A stretch of DNA of 64,000 nt from Paenibacillus sp. An7 (GTDB taxonomy: Bacteria > Bacillota > Bacilli > Paenibacillales > Paenibacillaceae), in contig NZ_WTWX01000007.1 in NCBI RefSeq assembly GCF_009870785.1, forward strand, positions 34,430 through 98,429, given 5' to 3'. The notes beneath the pieces were generated by a model. It was not told the DNA's origin. It did not search any database and saw only the letters and a program-made list of their open reading frames with translations. The translations under genes were made by a program, and so were the position numbers. This document shows, piece after piece, positions 26,563 through 35,196 of the stretch (its first letter is position 1; each line of letters starts with the position of its first letter).

Positions 26563-28446
26563 CTATTTTACGTATTTTTTTACGGTGTCTTCCATTTTAT
26601 TTCGTAAGTTCTGCGGCCAGAATTGAAGAGGACTGTCTTTCTTTACATCTGCTCCTGCTTTTTCGAGCGCTTTATATACATCAATTTGTCCATATCCGAA
26701 ATATTTGTCATATCCTGGATCTCCAAGATCGATGACGCTTGAACGCATCAAATCCATTACCTCTTCATTACTGAGGTCCGGATTAACGGAGCGAATAAGT
26801 CCAGCTAAAGCAGCCACATGGGGGCTAGCCATGGATGTACCAGACAGGGCAGCATACTGATTCCCAGGATAGGTGCTTGCGATACTTGCTCCAGGTGCCA
26901 CCACGTCAACATAATCTCCGTAATTAGAAAAATCAGCTCGTCTCATTGTCGCATCCGTTGCAGATACCGCAAAAACTTCAGGGTAGGCTGCCGGGTACCC
27001 TGGGCGTTCTGTATTATCATTACCGGTTGCTGCAACAAGAACGACATCCCGATCATAGGCGTATTTGATAGCGTCATGTAAAAATTCAGCATCCGCATAA
27101 TTTCCGAGGCTCATATTAATGACCTTTGCACCATGATCAGTAGCCCATATAATCCCTTCAGCTACCGCATAAGTTGTTCCAGACCCGGATGAGTCAAGTA
27201 CTTTGACCGGCATCACTTTATTGTACCAGGTCATTCCTGCCACACCTTCATTGTTATTCACTTTGGCAGAGATGATACCAGCGACATGCGTTCCATGTCC
27301 TACATCATCATATGGTTTTTCTGCTAGGTTAACGACATTAAAGCCTTCCACAAACTGCCCTTCCAGGTCAGGATGATCCAGATCTACTCCCGTATCAACG
27401 ACTGCAATGGTAACAGTATCGCTTCCCCTAGACAAAGACCAGCCTTTATTAGTCTCTGTTATAGGGAGATTCCATTGGTATCTGGAGAAAAGCAAATCGT
27501 TCGGAATATTGCCTGCACGTAAGTTATCATTCGATGTTTCGTTCGTAAGATACAGATAGTTAGGCTCTGTATACATCGGATCCCAGTTTTTCTTAAAGTA
27601 CGATGCTAAAGCTTCATAGTCGTTATCCTTTGATTTAAATACATAGGTTTCACCCATTTTATGAACATGGTCCACTTTAATTTCTTTCTTAATCTGTTCC
27701 ATTTTGTCTGTTGAGAGGTTTTTTTTAAAGCGGATTACAATTTCATTCTCATAGTAATGGCTTGCATTTTGGTTGTCATGTCCCGTTTTTACTTCAATTC
27801 CTTTTAAAGATCCAGGAAGTACGGATTTCACGTTATATTTCCCTTCTTTTGGATAGGGAATCATACGCAGGTTGCGGCGCTGATGTTCTTCCACAGCGTT
27901 AAGAATATGCTGGCTCATCACTGCAACAACTGCATGCTTACCATCTAGGGCAGGCTGACCGACAACAAAGTATTTCTCTTCTCCGAGCAGCATAGAATTA
28001 GATTCATAAGACTTATGCTTACGTACTGCTTGTTTAGCTGATTTAATACTGGACTTCAGCTGTTGATTTTTTTCGAGAACAGGTTTTTGTTTGTTTTTCT
28101 CTAATGAATAAGATCTGGATGTTGCATCTTCAAGATTCATCCAAATTAGTGTATGCAGCTGATGATGAGAGGACTGGAGCTTATCGATGTACGAAGTAAT
28201 TTCTGCTTCGTCTGCAACCTTTAATTCTGTGAGCATATTCTGCAAATGCTGCTCTGCATCCATTCGTGACAAACGTTCTGTCGTCTGTACATCCTGAGAC
28301 TTATATTGCTGTTTCAGCTGCTGTTCTTGTTTTGGAGTAGGTGGTTCAGCGGTGTTGTTCTTATCCTGAGAAGGTAAGAGCAGAGCGATAACCAAGACAA
28401 AAGCGGCCGCAATAAGGACCAGGTAAATCCAATTATTTTTCCTCAT
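26563..28446 (-). CDS. Membrane-anchored S8 subtilisin-like serine protease
   Basis: This 627-residue protein begins with an N-terminal membrane anchor or signal (IYLVLIAAAFVLVIALLL), then a helical region (about 35-200), a fervidolysin-type propeptide-like domain (about 228-300, with ENEIVIRFKKNL) and a full subtilase domain from about 340 to 605. The catalytic triad is D351 (VVDTGVDLDHPDL), H384 (GHGTHVAG) and S538 (SGTSMASPHVA), with oxyanion N476. It is likely exported and active outside the cell or on the membrane. GGAGG lies 12 bases upstream of the ATG. It is an isolated minus-strand gene with its own probable promoter. Confidence 0.95.
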   Translation of the reverse strand: MRKNNWIYLVLIAAAFVLVIALLLPSQDKNNTAEPPTPKQEQQLKQQYKSQDVQTTERLSRMDAEQHLQNMLTELKVADEAEITSYIDKLQSSHHQLHTLIWMNLEDATSRSYSLEKNKQKPVLEKNQQLKSSIKSAKQAVRKHKSYESNSMLLGEEKYFVVGQPALDGKHAVVAVMSQHILNAVEEHQRRNLRMIPYPKEGKYNVKSVLPGSLKGIEVKTGHDNQNASHYYENEIVIRFKKNLSTDKMEQIKKEIKVDHVHKMGETYVFKSKDNDYEALASYFKKNWDPMYTEPNYLYLTNETSNDNLRAGNIPNDLLFSRYQWNLPITETNKGWSLSRGSDTVTIAVVDTGVDLDHPDLEGQFVEGFNVVNLAEKPYDDVGHGTHVAGIISAKVNNNEGVAGMTWYNKVMPVKVLDSSGSGTTYAVAEGIIWATDHGAKVINMSLGNYADAEFLHDAIKYAYDRDVVLVAATGNDNTERPGYPAAYPEVFAVSATDATMRRADFSNYGDYVDVVAPGASIASTYPGNQYAALSGTSMASPHVAALAGLIRSVNPDLSNEEVMDLMRSSVIDLGDPGYDKYFGYGQIDVYKALEKAGADVKKDSPLQFWPQNLRNKMEDTVKKYVK

Positions 28447-28514
28447 GTAAACTAAATGCCTCCTGCTATTTTAAGTGGGGTCAGTTCCCTTTAGCGTGAG
28501 GAGGAACAGCCTAT

Positions 28515-28542
28515 TTTATACGGATATAACTCGGAAAATCAA
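28515..28542 (-). promoter_or_regulatory. Candidate sigma-A promoter of the subtilase gene
   Basis: On the minus strand, TTGATT (28542-28537), 16 bases, then TATAAA (28520-28515). The spacing is acceptable and both hexamers are near consensus. Confidence 0.45.
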
Positions 28543-28693
28543 AAACTTCATACATGAGTTTATTTAAGTACCGCTTGTTAATATTTTATGATAGGATAGT
28601 AGCTGAGAATTATTGGTAACAGTCTGATTCAGAATGCAGATCATTGTACAAGAGGTCTATAAGGACTTATTTCTTTAAGGGGGAACTACCTTT

Positions 28694-29197
28694 ATGTCAG
28701 CCAATGTGCAGAAGTTATGTGAATCGGCACGAGAGAAATTGAAACCTGCAATAGAAAAGTTAGAAACGTTTCTGAACGAATATTCACTTGCTCACCTGTC
28801 TGCTAATCAAGATGAGGAAACCGTACTATTTTACCAAGGATTTCTTTCTGACTTACGCCATTTGCTAGTGTTTTCTGAGGTTTCTTATGAGAAACTGGGG
28901 ACCGTGTTACGTCGTGCGAATTTTGACGTTGATTTTGCTGAGAAAGCTCTTTACCATTTGTACCATCAAAGTGTGAACAGCTTCTTCTATCCGAGAAATG
29001 AGTGCTATTCGGAAGATGGGCGTTATGCTTATACAGGACAAGATGCAATCCGTTTCCGTGTAAAACCCGTTCGCTCAGCACGTGACATTATTATGGAAAT
29101 AACCAAAACTTATGAAGAGCTTAGAGATGATCTGAACTATTATGAAAGTGATTATCTGACACAGCGGAGAATGCAAAATCAGCGCAATCATGCCTAA
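28694..29197 (+). CDS. ypuI: YpuI-like protein (DUF3907 family)
   Basis: This is a 167-residue helical cytoplasmic protein. The stretch KALYHLYHQSVNSFFYPRNE, followed by YSEDGRYAYTGQDAIRF and a C-terminal ELRDDLNYYESDY, matches what I know of the Bacillus YpuI/DUF3907 family. No catalytic motif is visible and the function is unknown. AAGGGGGAAC precedes the ATG. It stands alone between the subtilase promoter region and a strong terminator. Confidence 0.72.
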   Translation: MSANVQKLCESAREKLKPAIEKLETFLNEYSLAHLSANQDEETVLFYQGFLSDLRHLLVFSEVSYEKLGTVLRRANFDVDFAEKALYHLYHQSVNSFFYPRNECYSEDGRYAYTGQDAIRFRVKPVRSARDIIMEITKTYEELRDDLNYYESDYLTQRRMQNQRNHA

Positions 29198-29228
29198 ATG
29201 TTTACGTTATAATTTTATAAATACAAGT

Positions 29229-29253
29229 AAAGCCGCCATGTGCGGCTTTTTTA
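29229..29253 (+). terminator. Rho-independent terminator
   Basis: AAGCCGC pairs with GCGGCTT around a five-base loop, followed by T6. Confidence 0.93.
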
Positions 29254-29332
29254 TTTTTGAACAATAAAGAAGGGTAAGAGGGCTGTGCATAACCCATTTA
29301 GAAAGGGGAAAGATAATAAAGAGGTGATAACA

Positions 29333-29551
29333 ATGAGTGATAAGCCAATTGTAAGATGCAGTGTATCTAACTGTTCCTATTGGGGTGAAGAAAACTTTTG
29401 CAAAGCAGATTTAATTATGATCAATATTGATGCCTATGCAACGAAGCACTTGAAAGAAGAATATGCCGGTGAAACCTTTGATTCCGAGCATAAAGATGTA
29501 GCTTCTACTTCTTCTGCGACTTGTTGCCATACTTTTAAACCCAAACATTAA
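29333..29551 (+). CDS. DUF1540 domain protein
   Basis: This 72-residue cysteine-rich protein contains CSVSNCSYWGEENFC early and CCHTFKPK at the end, the DUF1540 pattern thought to bind a metal. An upstream in-frame start exists, but GAGGTGAT lies four bases before the ATG at 29333, which begins MSDKPIVRC. Such proteins are frequent in spore formers. The function is unknown. Confidence 0.85.
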   Translation: MSDKPIVRCSVSNCSYWGEENFCKADLIMINIDAYATKHLKEEYAGETFDSEHKDVASTSSATCCHTFKPKH

Positions 29552-29633
29552 TTATGGAATTAATGTGCATTACACCTTGCTCGGCAACTACCTTACCTTG
29601 CTTAAGCTCTATTGCTTCGGAGGTGCCTGCATC

Positions 29634-30014
29634 ATGACAGATCCAGAAATAAAGCCAGTTAGAGAACGGATTGATTATCCACGCAAGGAGCATGGGCTCA
29701 GGCAGCGAGAAGAATATGCAGCTGAGTTAACTTCTCCACATTCAGGCACAAAAGGGTATGAGGGACCGGTGAAAAGTAAAGAAGAGGAAACAAAGACAGA
29801 GAGTCTCACCTCTTATCGGATCGGTTACCTTGGACTCGCCATCTCTTTTATCTCTTTATTCGTATGGTCTTTTGTGCTTGGTACGATCGGAATTGTCCTT
29901 GGATATTATGCTTTTAAAGAGGGAAGACGAACGGTTGGAGGATGGGCGGTAGGCATCGGAATCGCCGCGCTCTTAAGTTACTCTTTTCTTGTCATGTTCA
30001 CTTACTATCAGTAA
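29634..30014 (+). CDS. Small membrane protein, DUF4190-like
   Basis: This 126-residue protein has a charged N-terminal half, then two membrane segments (about 72-95 and 100-122) with the Gly-rich FVLGTIGIVLGYYAFKEGRR motif typical of DUF4190-type proteins. The ATG at 29634 is chosen because CGGAGGTG lies eight bases upstream; the frame extends further up without such a site. It is 82 bases after the DUF1540 gene and may be co-transcribed. The function is unknown. Confidence 0.75.
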   Translation: MTDPEIKPVRERIDYPRKEHGLRQREEYAAELTSPHSGTKGYEGPVKSKEEETKTESLTSYRIGYLGLAISFISLFVWSFVLGTIGIVLGYYAFKEGRRTVGGWAVGIGIAALLSYSFLVMFTYYQ

Positions 30015-30026
30015 AAAATGTATTGG

Positions 30027-30059
30027 CAGGCATCTCTGTATTCAGAGTTGCCTGTTTTT
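30027..30059 (+). terminator. Rho-independent terminator
   Basis: CAGGCATCTCTG pairs with CAGAGTTGCCTG around TATT, followed by T5. Confidence 0.9.
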
Positions 30060-30088
30060 GATTTTATAATTATAGTAAAAAACAGGTC

Positions 30089-30117
30089 TTGGCACTTCTA
30101 GTTCATAGCGTTACAAT
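30089..30117 (+). promoter_or_regulatory. Sigma-A promoter of the lytic transglycosylase gene
   Basis: TTGGCA at 30089-30094, 17 bases, TACAAT at 30112-30117. The expected transcript start near 30124 excludes the earliest in-frame ATG and supports the start at 30153. Confidence 0.65.
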
Positions 30118-30152
30118 AGAGCATGGACAAAACAATGGGAGGCCATTTATAC

Positions 30153-30857
30153 ATGCATATTGATCCGGTGAGGAATACCCTTTGGTATGACTTATCTTCA
30201 CCTTCTCAGTCGTCGAATTCAGCTTCAAATGACAGCAATCCTGCTGCATCATTTGAACAAGTCTTGGGACAAGTAGGGCAAGTGAGTCCAGAGCAGCCCA
30301 GTTCAAGAACGATTCCAAATCGTGAGGATGGACTTTTATGGATGCAACTTGGAAACGGAGCAGTAACAGAGGAGCTGGGGAATGTAAGTGCTGCCCCTGG
30401 AACTTCTTCGAATTCTATATCCGCAGCCCATGAAGCGATTTCCACAGATTACGATGCATTAATTAAACAGGCAAGTCTAAAATACGGCGTATCTGAGTCT
30501 TTGATCAAAGCTGTTATTGATACGGAATCTTCCTTTAATCCAAATGTAGTATCGAGTGCCGGGGCAAAAGGCCTTATGCAGCTTATGGATGGTACAGCGG
30601 CAGGTTTAGGAGTGACGAATGCATTTGATCCTGCCCAAAGTATAGATGCGGGCACAAGGTACTTATCATATCAGCTTCAGCGTTTTAACGGTGAGGAGAA
30701 GCTGGCTCTTGCTGCGTATAATGCAGGCCCAGGCAGAGTCGGACGCCTAGGCGTTGATACCGATGAGGAATTGATGACGGTAATGAGCCGTTTGCCGCTT
30801 GAAACGCAGCGCTATATTACTAAAATAGAACAGGCCCAGGCGAAATATACTGTCTGA
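30153..30857 (+). CDS. Lytic transglycosylase (SLT domain)
   Basis: This enzyme cleaves the glycan strands of peptidoglycan. The 234-residue protein has a low-complexity Ser/Pro/Gln N-terminal half and a C-terminal SLT domain (about 100-230). Catalytic Glu is E125 in VIDTESSFNP; AGAKGLMQLM, AYNAGPGRV and LPLETQRYI are the standard SLT motifs. GGGAGG at 30137-30142 supports the ATG at 30153. No signal peptide is visible, as in the B. subtilis YjbJ/CwlQ type, so the export route is unclear. Confidence 0.92.
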   Translation: MHIDPVRNTLWYDLSSPSQSSNSASNDSNPAASFEQVLGQVGQVSPEQPSSRTIPNREDGLLWMQLGNGAVTEELGNVSAAPGTSSNSISAAHEAISTDYDALIKQASLKYGVSESLIKAVIDTESSFNPNVVSSAGAKGLMQLMDGTAAGLGVTNAFDPAQSIDAGTRYLSYQLQRFNGEEKLALAAYNAGPGRVGRLGVDTDEELMTVMSRLPLETQRYITKIEQAQAKYTV

Positions 30858-30986
30858 TTATTTTATAACTGTATAGATCTGCGAAAAAGATCACATGAGA
30901 AGGTCATGGGAATGAACCTTTCTTTCATTGGTCTTTTTGCTTTTTTAATATGAAGAAAGGCCCCTGTGCCTAAGGAGGTGAAACCA

Positions 30987-32138
30987 TTGCTTTATTTTGA
31001 CTATGCAGCATCAACTCCGCCATATCCTGACGTAATCACAACGGTCAGTGAAGTGATGAACCGACATTATGCGAATGCTTCCTCTATTCATGGATATGGA
31101 GAAAATGCTGAAAAATTGCTGAACAAATCACGTGAAGTCTGCGCGAAAACACTGGGTGTCAAAGCATCTGAAATCATTTTCACTTCAGGGGCTACTGAAA
31201 GTAATAATATGGCGATTAAAGGGGTTGCTCTGCGCTATCATTCTCGTGGTAAACATATGATAACAACGAAAACAGAACATGCATCGGTATACGAAAGTTT
31301 TCGATTTTTGGAGCGAATGGGGTATGATATCACTTATCTGCCAGTGGATTCTAAAGGCCGGGTAAAGGTGGAGGATGTTCTTCATGCAGTAAGAAAAGAT
31401 ACCATCTTGGTAAGCTTAATGCATGTAAATAACGAAACGGGTGCAATTCATCCGGTTGCAGAGATTGGACGCGAACTGAAGAAGCAGCATCCTAAGGTTA
31501 TTTTTCATGTAGATGGTGTCCAGGCTTTTGGCAAAATAAAGGTAGAACTTACTCACTCTGGGATTGATTTATATAGTATCTCTGCTCATAAAATACGCGG
31601 ACCCAAAGGTGCAGGACTTCTCTATGTTAGATCAGGTCTCGAACTTGCTCCGCTACTTACAGGGGGTTCCCAGGAAGGGGGAGTTCGGGCAGGAACAGAG
31701 AATATTCCGCTGATTGCTGGCATGACGAAAGCCATTCGTTTAGCAGAAGAAAATAGATCTGATCTTTACGCCCGCCTCATACCGCTCAGAGACCGCTTAA
31801 TGGAGGAAATTCATCGTTATCCCGAATGGGAACTGAACAGTTCTCCTGAAGGTGCGCCGCATATTGTGCATTTCTCTTATCCTGGTATGAAAGCAGAGGT
31901 AATATTGCATACACTTGAGCAGCTGGGTGTGGTTGTCTCCACACAGTCGGCTTGTTCCTCCAAGTATACAGAACCGAGCAGGGTGCTTCTGGTGATGGGA
32001 AAATCGGAAGAAGCGGCGCGTTCGGGCATACGAATTAGCTTGGGAGATGTTCATACCGAAGAACATATCGATCAATTAATACACGCATTACGGGAAATGA
32101 AGAAAAGACTGGTTAATTTTGAAGGGTGGAACCGCTAA
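30987..32138 (+). CDS. nifZ: Cysteine desulfurase (NifZ-type, ThiI partner)
   Basis: This PLP enzyme releases sulfur from cysteine as persulfide. The 383-residue protein begins MLYFDYAASTPPYPD and has the PLP-binding lysine in SAHKIRGPKGAG, ATESNNMAIKG, and the catalytic cysteine in the mobile loop QSACSSKYTEPSRVL. AAGGAGGTG at 30972-30980 lies six bases before TTG 30987, preferred over an in-frame GTG upstream. thiI starts three bases after its stop. This matches the B. subtilis NifZ-ThiI pair for 4-thiouridine in tRNA. Confidence 0.93.
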   Translation: MLYFDYAASTPPYPDVITTVSEVMNRHYANASSIHGYGENAEKLLNKSREVCAKTLGVKASEIIFTSGATESNNMAIKGVALRYHSRGKHMITTKTEHASVYESFRFLERMGYDITYLPVDSKGRVKVEDVLHAVRKDTILVSLMHVNNETGAIHPVAEIGRELKKQHPKVIFHVDGVQAFGKIKVELTHSGIDLYSISAHKIRGPKGAGLLYVRSGLELAPLLTGGSQEGGVRAGTENIPLIAGMTKAIRLAEENRSDLYARLIPLRDRLMEEIHRYPEWELNSSPEGAPHIVHFSYPGMKAEVILHTLEQLGVVVSTQSACSSKYTEPSRVLLVMGKSEEAARSGIRISLGDVHTEEHIDQLIHALREMKKRLVNFEGWNR

Positions 32139-32141
32139 GAC

Positions 32142-33359
32142 ATGAAATACGATATGCTGCTTCTTCGTTTTGGAGAATTTACGTTAAAAGGTAAGAACCG
32201 CAGACGTTTTGAAAAATCAATAAAAAGTCATGTGAAATCGAAGCTTACTGCATACCCCGGAGCTACTATCATAGAAGAATATGGACGGATGTATGTGGGG
32301 CTTGGCGGACATGATTATTTAGCTGTAATTGAGGATTTACGAAAAATTTTCGGACTTGTTTCCATCAGTCCTGTCAAGGTAACCACCACAGAACTGAATG
32401 AAATCGTAGAAACTTCGCTTGCTTTCATGAAGGAGATGCAGCCTGCCCCGGGTACAACATTTAAAGTGAATGCCAGACGTGTATGGAAAGGATTTGAACA
32501 CTCCTCTCATGAAATGAATCATCTGGTAGGATCACCTTTGCTGCGTACGTTCCAAGAACTTAAAGTTGATGTAAGAAAACCCGATATCGAACTAAAAATC
32601 GAAATCAGGGAGACAGGAACGTACCTCTTTTTCGAATCTTTTTCTGCTGTAGGAGGCTTTCCAAGAGGGACGAATGGCAAGGCAATGATGTTGTTATCTG
32701 GAGGTATTGATTCGCCAGTAGCAGCCTGGTCCTCCATGAAGAGAGGATTGGAACTCGAACTTGTTCACTTTTTCAGTTTTCCTTTTACCAGCCAAAAAGC
32801 CAAGGATAAAGTCATTGACCTTGCTAGAGTGCTGGCTGGATACTCGGGCGAGATCAAGCTGCATCTGGTACCTTTCACAGAGGTACAAACTTCGTTTACC
32901 CAATTGGGACAGGACAATCTGATCATTACTTTAATGCGGCGTTCCATGCTTCGCATTGCAACCATGCTGGCAGAGCGTGAAGGTGCCCTAGCTATTGTTA
33001 GCGGGGATAGTCTCGGTCAGGTTGCGAGTCAGACGCTTGGCAGTATGAATGTCATTGGGAGAGCAACGGATCTGCCGCTTCTGCGGCCGCTTGTTATGAT
33101 GGACAAGATGGAAATTGTGAAAATAGCAGAGGAAATTGGCACCTATGAATTATCCATTTTGCCTTATGAGGACTGCTGTACTTTATTTGTTCCTAAATCC
33201 CCGGCAACCAATCCGAATCTTCGGATTGTAGAGAAGTTAGAAGCATCTATTGAAAATTTGTCTGAACTATTAGCACAAGCCGTAGCGAATACGGAAACGA
33301 TCACGCTTGGAGACGGCAAGGAACTTGAATCCAGCGAGATTGAAGAGGATTGGCTATAA
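32142..33359 (+). CDS. thiI: tRNA 4-thiouridine synthase ThiI
   Basis: ThiI adenylates U8 of tRNA and transfers sulfur to it; some homologues also serve thiamine synthesis. The 405-residue protein has an N-terminal ferredoxin-like/THUMP region, then a PP-loop domain with LLSGGIDSPVAAW near residue 187. It lacks the C-terminal rhodanese domain of E. coli ThiI, as is usual in Bacillales, where a dedicated cysteine desulfurase (the preceding gene) supplies sulfur directly. Confidence 0.97.
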   Translation: MKYDMLLLRFGEFTLKGKNRRRFEKSIKSHVKSKLTAYPGATIIEEYGRMYVGLGGHDYLAVIEDLRKIFGLVSISPVKVTTTELNEIVETSLAFMKEMQPAPGTTFKVNARRVWKGFEHSSHEMNHLVGSPLLRTFQELKVDVRKPDIELKIEIRETGTYLFFESFSAVGGFPRGTNGKAMMLLSGGIDSPVAAWSSMKRGLELELVHFFSFPFTSQKAKDKVIDLARVLAGYSGEIKLHLVPFTEVQTSFTQLGQDNLIITLMRRSMLRIATMLAEREGALAIVSGDSLGQVASQTLGSMNVIGRATDLPLLRPLVMMDKMEIVKIAEEIGTYELSILPYEDCCTLFVPKSPATNPNLRIVEKLEASIENLSELLAQAVANTETITLGDGKELESSEIEEDWL

Positions 33360-33382
33360 ATATAGATTAATACAAAAAGAGC

Positions 33383-33433
33383 AAAAAGAGCTGCCTTTAT
33401 CATCCGCTGGATGTATAAAGGCAACTCTTTTTT
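33383..33433. terminator. Bidirectional terminator
   Basis: AAAAAGAG plus TGCCTTTAT pairs with ATAAAGGCA plus CTCTTTTT, with an inner CATCC/GGATG stem. It separates thiI from the convergent terC gene. Confidence 0.93.
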
Positions 33434-33443
33434 GTAATGGATT

Positions 33444-34130
33444 TTAAGAATAAGAATGTTGCTGACTTTGCTTCGCGCTTTTTTGTTTGCGATAGCCTAC
33501 GAAGAGTACGCCTGCAATGACAAACACAATGAATAGAATACGTACTACAGGATGTGCGGTGAAGAAGGGTTCAAGCATTCTCTCTTCTGTAATCATGTTG
33601 GAAGCTGTATATCCGAGAACCGCAGCACCAAGGAAAATAATCCATGGAAAACGGTTGATGAGCTTAATAAACAGCGTACTTCCCCAAACAATAATCGGCA
33701 CACTAATTAATAGTCCAAGAATAACGAGAATTATATGTTGTTCTGCCGCACCTGCCACAGCGATTACATTATCAAGACCCATAGCTGCGTCTGCGATAAC
33801 GATCGTTTTTACTGCAGTCCATAAGGAAACTCCTGCTTTTACTTCGGTATGCTCGTCCCCTTGATCTGCGAGCAGCTTATAGGCGATCCAGATGAGAAGC
33901 ACGCCTCCTACAAGTAACAGCCAAGGAATCTGCAACAGCCACAGTACGACAACCGTTGCTGCAATCCGAATTAAGACCGCACCGCCAGTACCATATATAA
34001 TCGCTTTTTTTTGAGTTTCCTGGGGCAAATTTCGGGCAGCGAGTCCGATGACGATTGCATTATCGCCGGCCAGTATAAGGTCGATAAATACAACCTGCAG
34101 CAAGCTGACTATAAACTCGCTGAAATTCAT
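33444..34130 (-). CDS. TerC family membrane protein (YjbE-like), copy 1
   Basis: This is a 228-residue integral membrane protein with about seven membrane segments. The TerC signature DLILAGDNAIVIGLAARNLP sits near residue 20 and a second acidic motif, ADAAMGLDNVIAVAG, near 125. TerC proteins are linked to metal-ion, especially manganese, export. The minus-strand ATG at 34130 follows AAGGAG by eight bases; the frame runs further upstream into the divergent spacer, but without such a site. A divergent paralogue starts 135 bases away. Confidence 0.9.
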   Translation of the reverse strand: MNFSEFIVSLLQVVFIDLILAGDNAIVIGLAARNLPQETQKKAIIYGTGGAVLIRIAATVVVLWLLQIPWLLLVGGVLLIWIAYKLLADQGDEHTEVKAGVSLWTAVKTIVIADAAMGLDNVIAVAGAAEQHIILVILGLLISVPIIVWGSTLFIKLINRFPWIIFLGAAVLGYTASNMITEERMLEPFFTAHPVVRILFIVFVIAGVLFVGYRKQKSAKQSQQHSYS

Positions 34131-34231
34131 GTAGGTCACTCCTTTTAATAAAACGCTTTTGCTTGGTATAAATCGGAATTCATTATATTCCTCTGCCCGT
34201 ACATCGTCAAGCATAGGCTTGGCAACGTGAA

Positions 34232-34248
34232 CATACATCTAATGTATG
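34232..34248. promoter_or_regulatory. Palindrome in divergent terC spacer
   Basis: CATACAT and ATGTATG form a perfect 7-bp inverted repeat around CTA, ending where the ribosome-binding region of the plus-strand terC begins. It could be an operator or a hairpin covering that site. No yybP-ykoY manganese riboswitch consensus is visible in this short spacer. Confidence 0.4.
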
Positions 34249-34264
34249 GGGGTGTTCGTAACGT

Positions 34265-34924
34265 ATGAACGAGCTATGGTTGCTGGCACAAATACTTATG
34301 ATCAATCTTGTGCTTAGCGGAGATAATGCAGTGGTTATTGCACTAGCAAGTCGTAATCTGCCGGAACATAGAAGAAGACAAGCAGTATGGTGGGGCGCAT
34401 TTGGTGCAGTCTTATTAAGATGTATCCTAACCTTTGTTGCAGTACTTATTCTCGAAATTCCATACATTCAGGCTGCAGGCGGGCTGATGCTTCTTTATAT
34501 CGCATTTAAGCTGCTGCTCGAAGATACAGAAGAAGTGAATGTGCGTCAGTCTTCCACACTGTGGAGTGCCATTCAAACCATTCTTGTGGCAGATTTTGTG
34601 ATGAGTTTGGACAATGTTTTAGCGATCGCGGCAATCGCAGACGGAGACCTTGCCCTGATCGTCATCGGAATTGCGATAAGCATACCTATCGTTGTATGGG
34701 GGAGCGGAATCATCGTAACTTTATTGCAAAAATATCCGATTCTCGTATTTGCAGGCTCTGCAATCTTAGCGTATACGGCAGGAGAGATGCTACTTCGCGA
34801 TCCGAAACTAGGCATCTGGCTGCAGCATTATCTGTTTGGATATCAGGGGTTAATTCCTGCTATTGCTGCTGTATGTATTATGGTTAGCGGTGTTTTTCGA
34901 AAATTGATACATTACCGTGTTTAG
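34265..34924 (+). CDS. TerC family membrane protein (YjbE-like), copy 2
   Basis: This is a 219-residue paralogue of the divergent gene at 33444, with the same layout: NLVLSGDNAVVIALASRNLP near residue 15, and ADFVMSLDNVLAIAAIADGD near 115. Both acidic membrane motifs of the family are intact, so it is likely functional. A probable role is metal-ion transport, possibly loading manganese onto exported enzymes as reported for B. subtilis YceF/YkoY. GGGGGTG precedes the ATG. Confidence 0.9.
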   Translation: MNELWLLAQILMINLVLSGDNAVVIALASRNLPEHRRRQAVWWGAFGAVLLRCILTFVAVLILEIPYIQAAGGLMLLYIAFKLLLEDTEEVNVRQSSTLWSAIQTILVADFVMSLDNVLAIAAIADGDLALIVIGIAISIPIVVWGSGIIVTLLQKYPILVFAGSAILAYTAGEMLLRDPKLGIWLQHYLFGYQGLIPAIAAVCIMVSGVFRKLIHYRV

Positions 34925-34956
34925 TATTCTTGATGAGGATATTTAATAGGAAAGAT

Positions 34957-34982
34957 ACCGGCGGAAATCGCCGGTTTTTTCT
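34957..34982 (+). terminator. Rho-independent terminator
   Basis: ACCGGCG and CGCCGGT flank a short A-rich loop, followed by T6. The remaining roughly 215 bases before the next gene are AT-rich, and I see no other clear feature in them. Confidence 0.93.
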
Positions 34983-35196
34983 TTAATTTGGTTATGCTAA
35001 GAGCATAGCGACACCTGCTTTCATCTATGATGAATGGAATTAGCTGACAGAGTAGTTTTTTGTAAAAACATAGGATAAACTATATATAGATAGGGGTGCT
35101 CAGTCCTTTGTATTTTTGGTTTGGAAACAGAATAATCACTTGAGGTAATAAGAAACAACAAATATATTATTTTTTGATGAATGAGGTGAAGGGATC

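Noticed and set aside
28447..28693. Small genes in the spacer before the YpuI-like gene
   Set aside because: No open frame with a ribosome-binding site was found; apart from the minus-strand promoter candidate I see nothing there.
34131..34264. yybP-ykoY manganese riboswitch before terC
   Set aside because: The spacer is short and I do not see the conserved riboswitch core in either direction.
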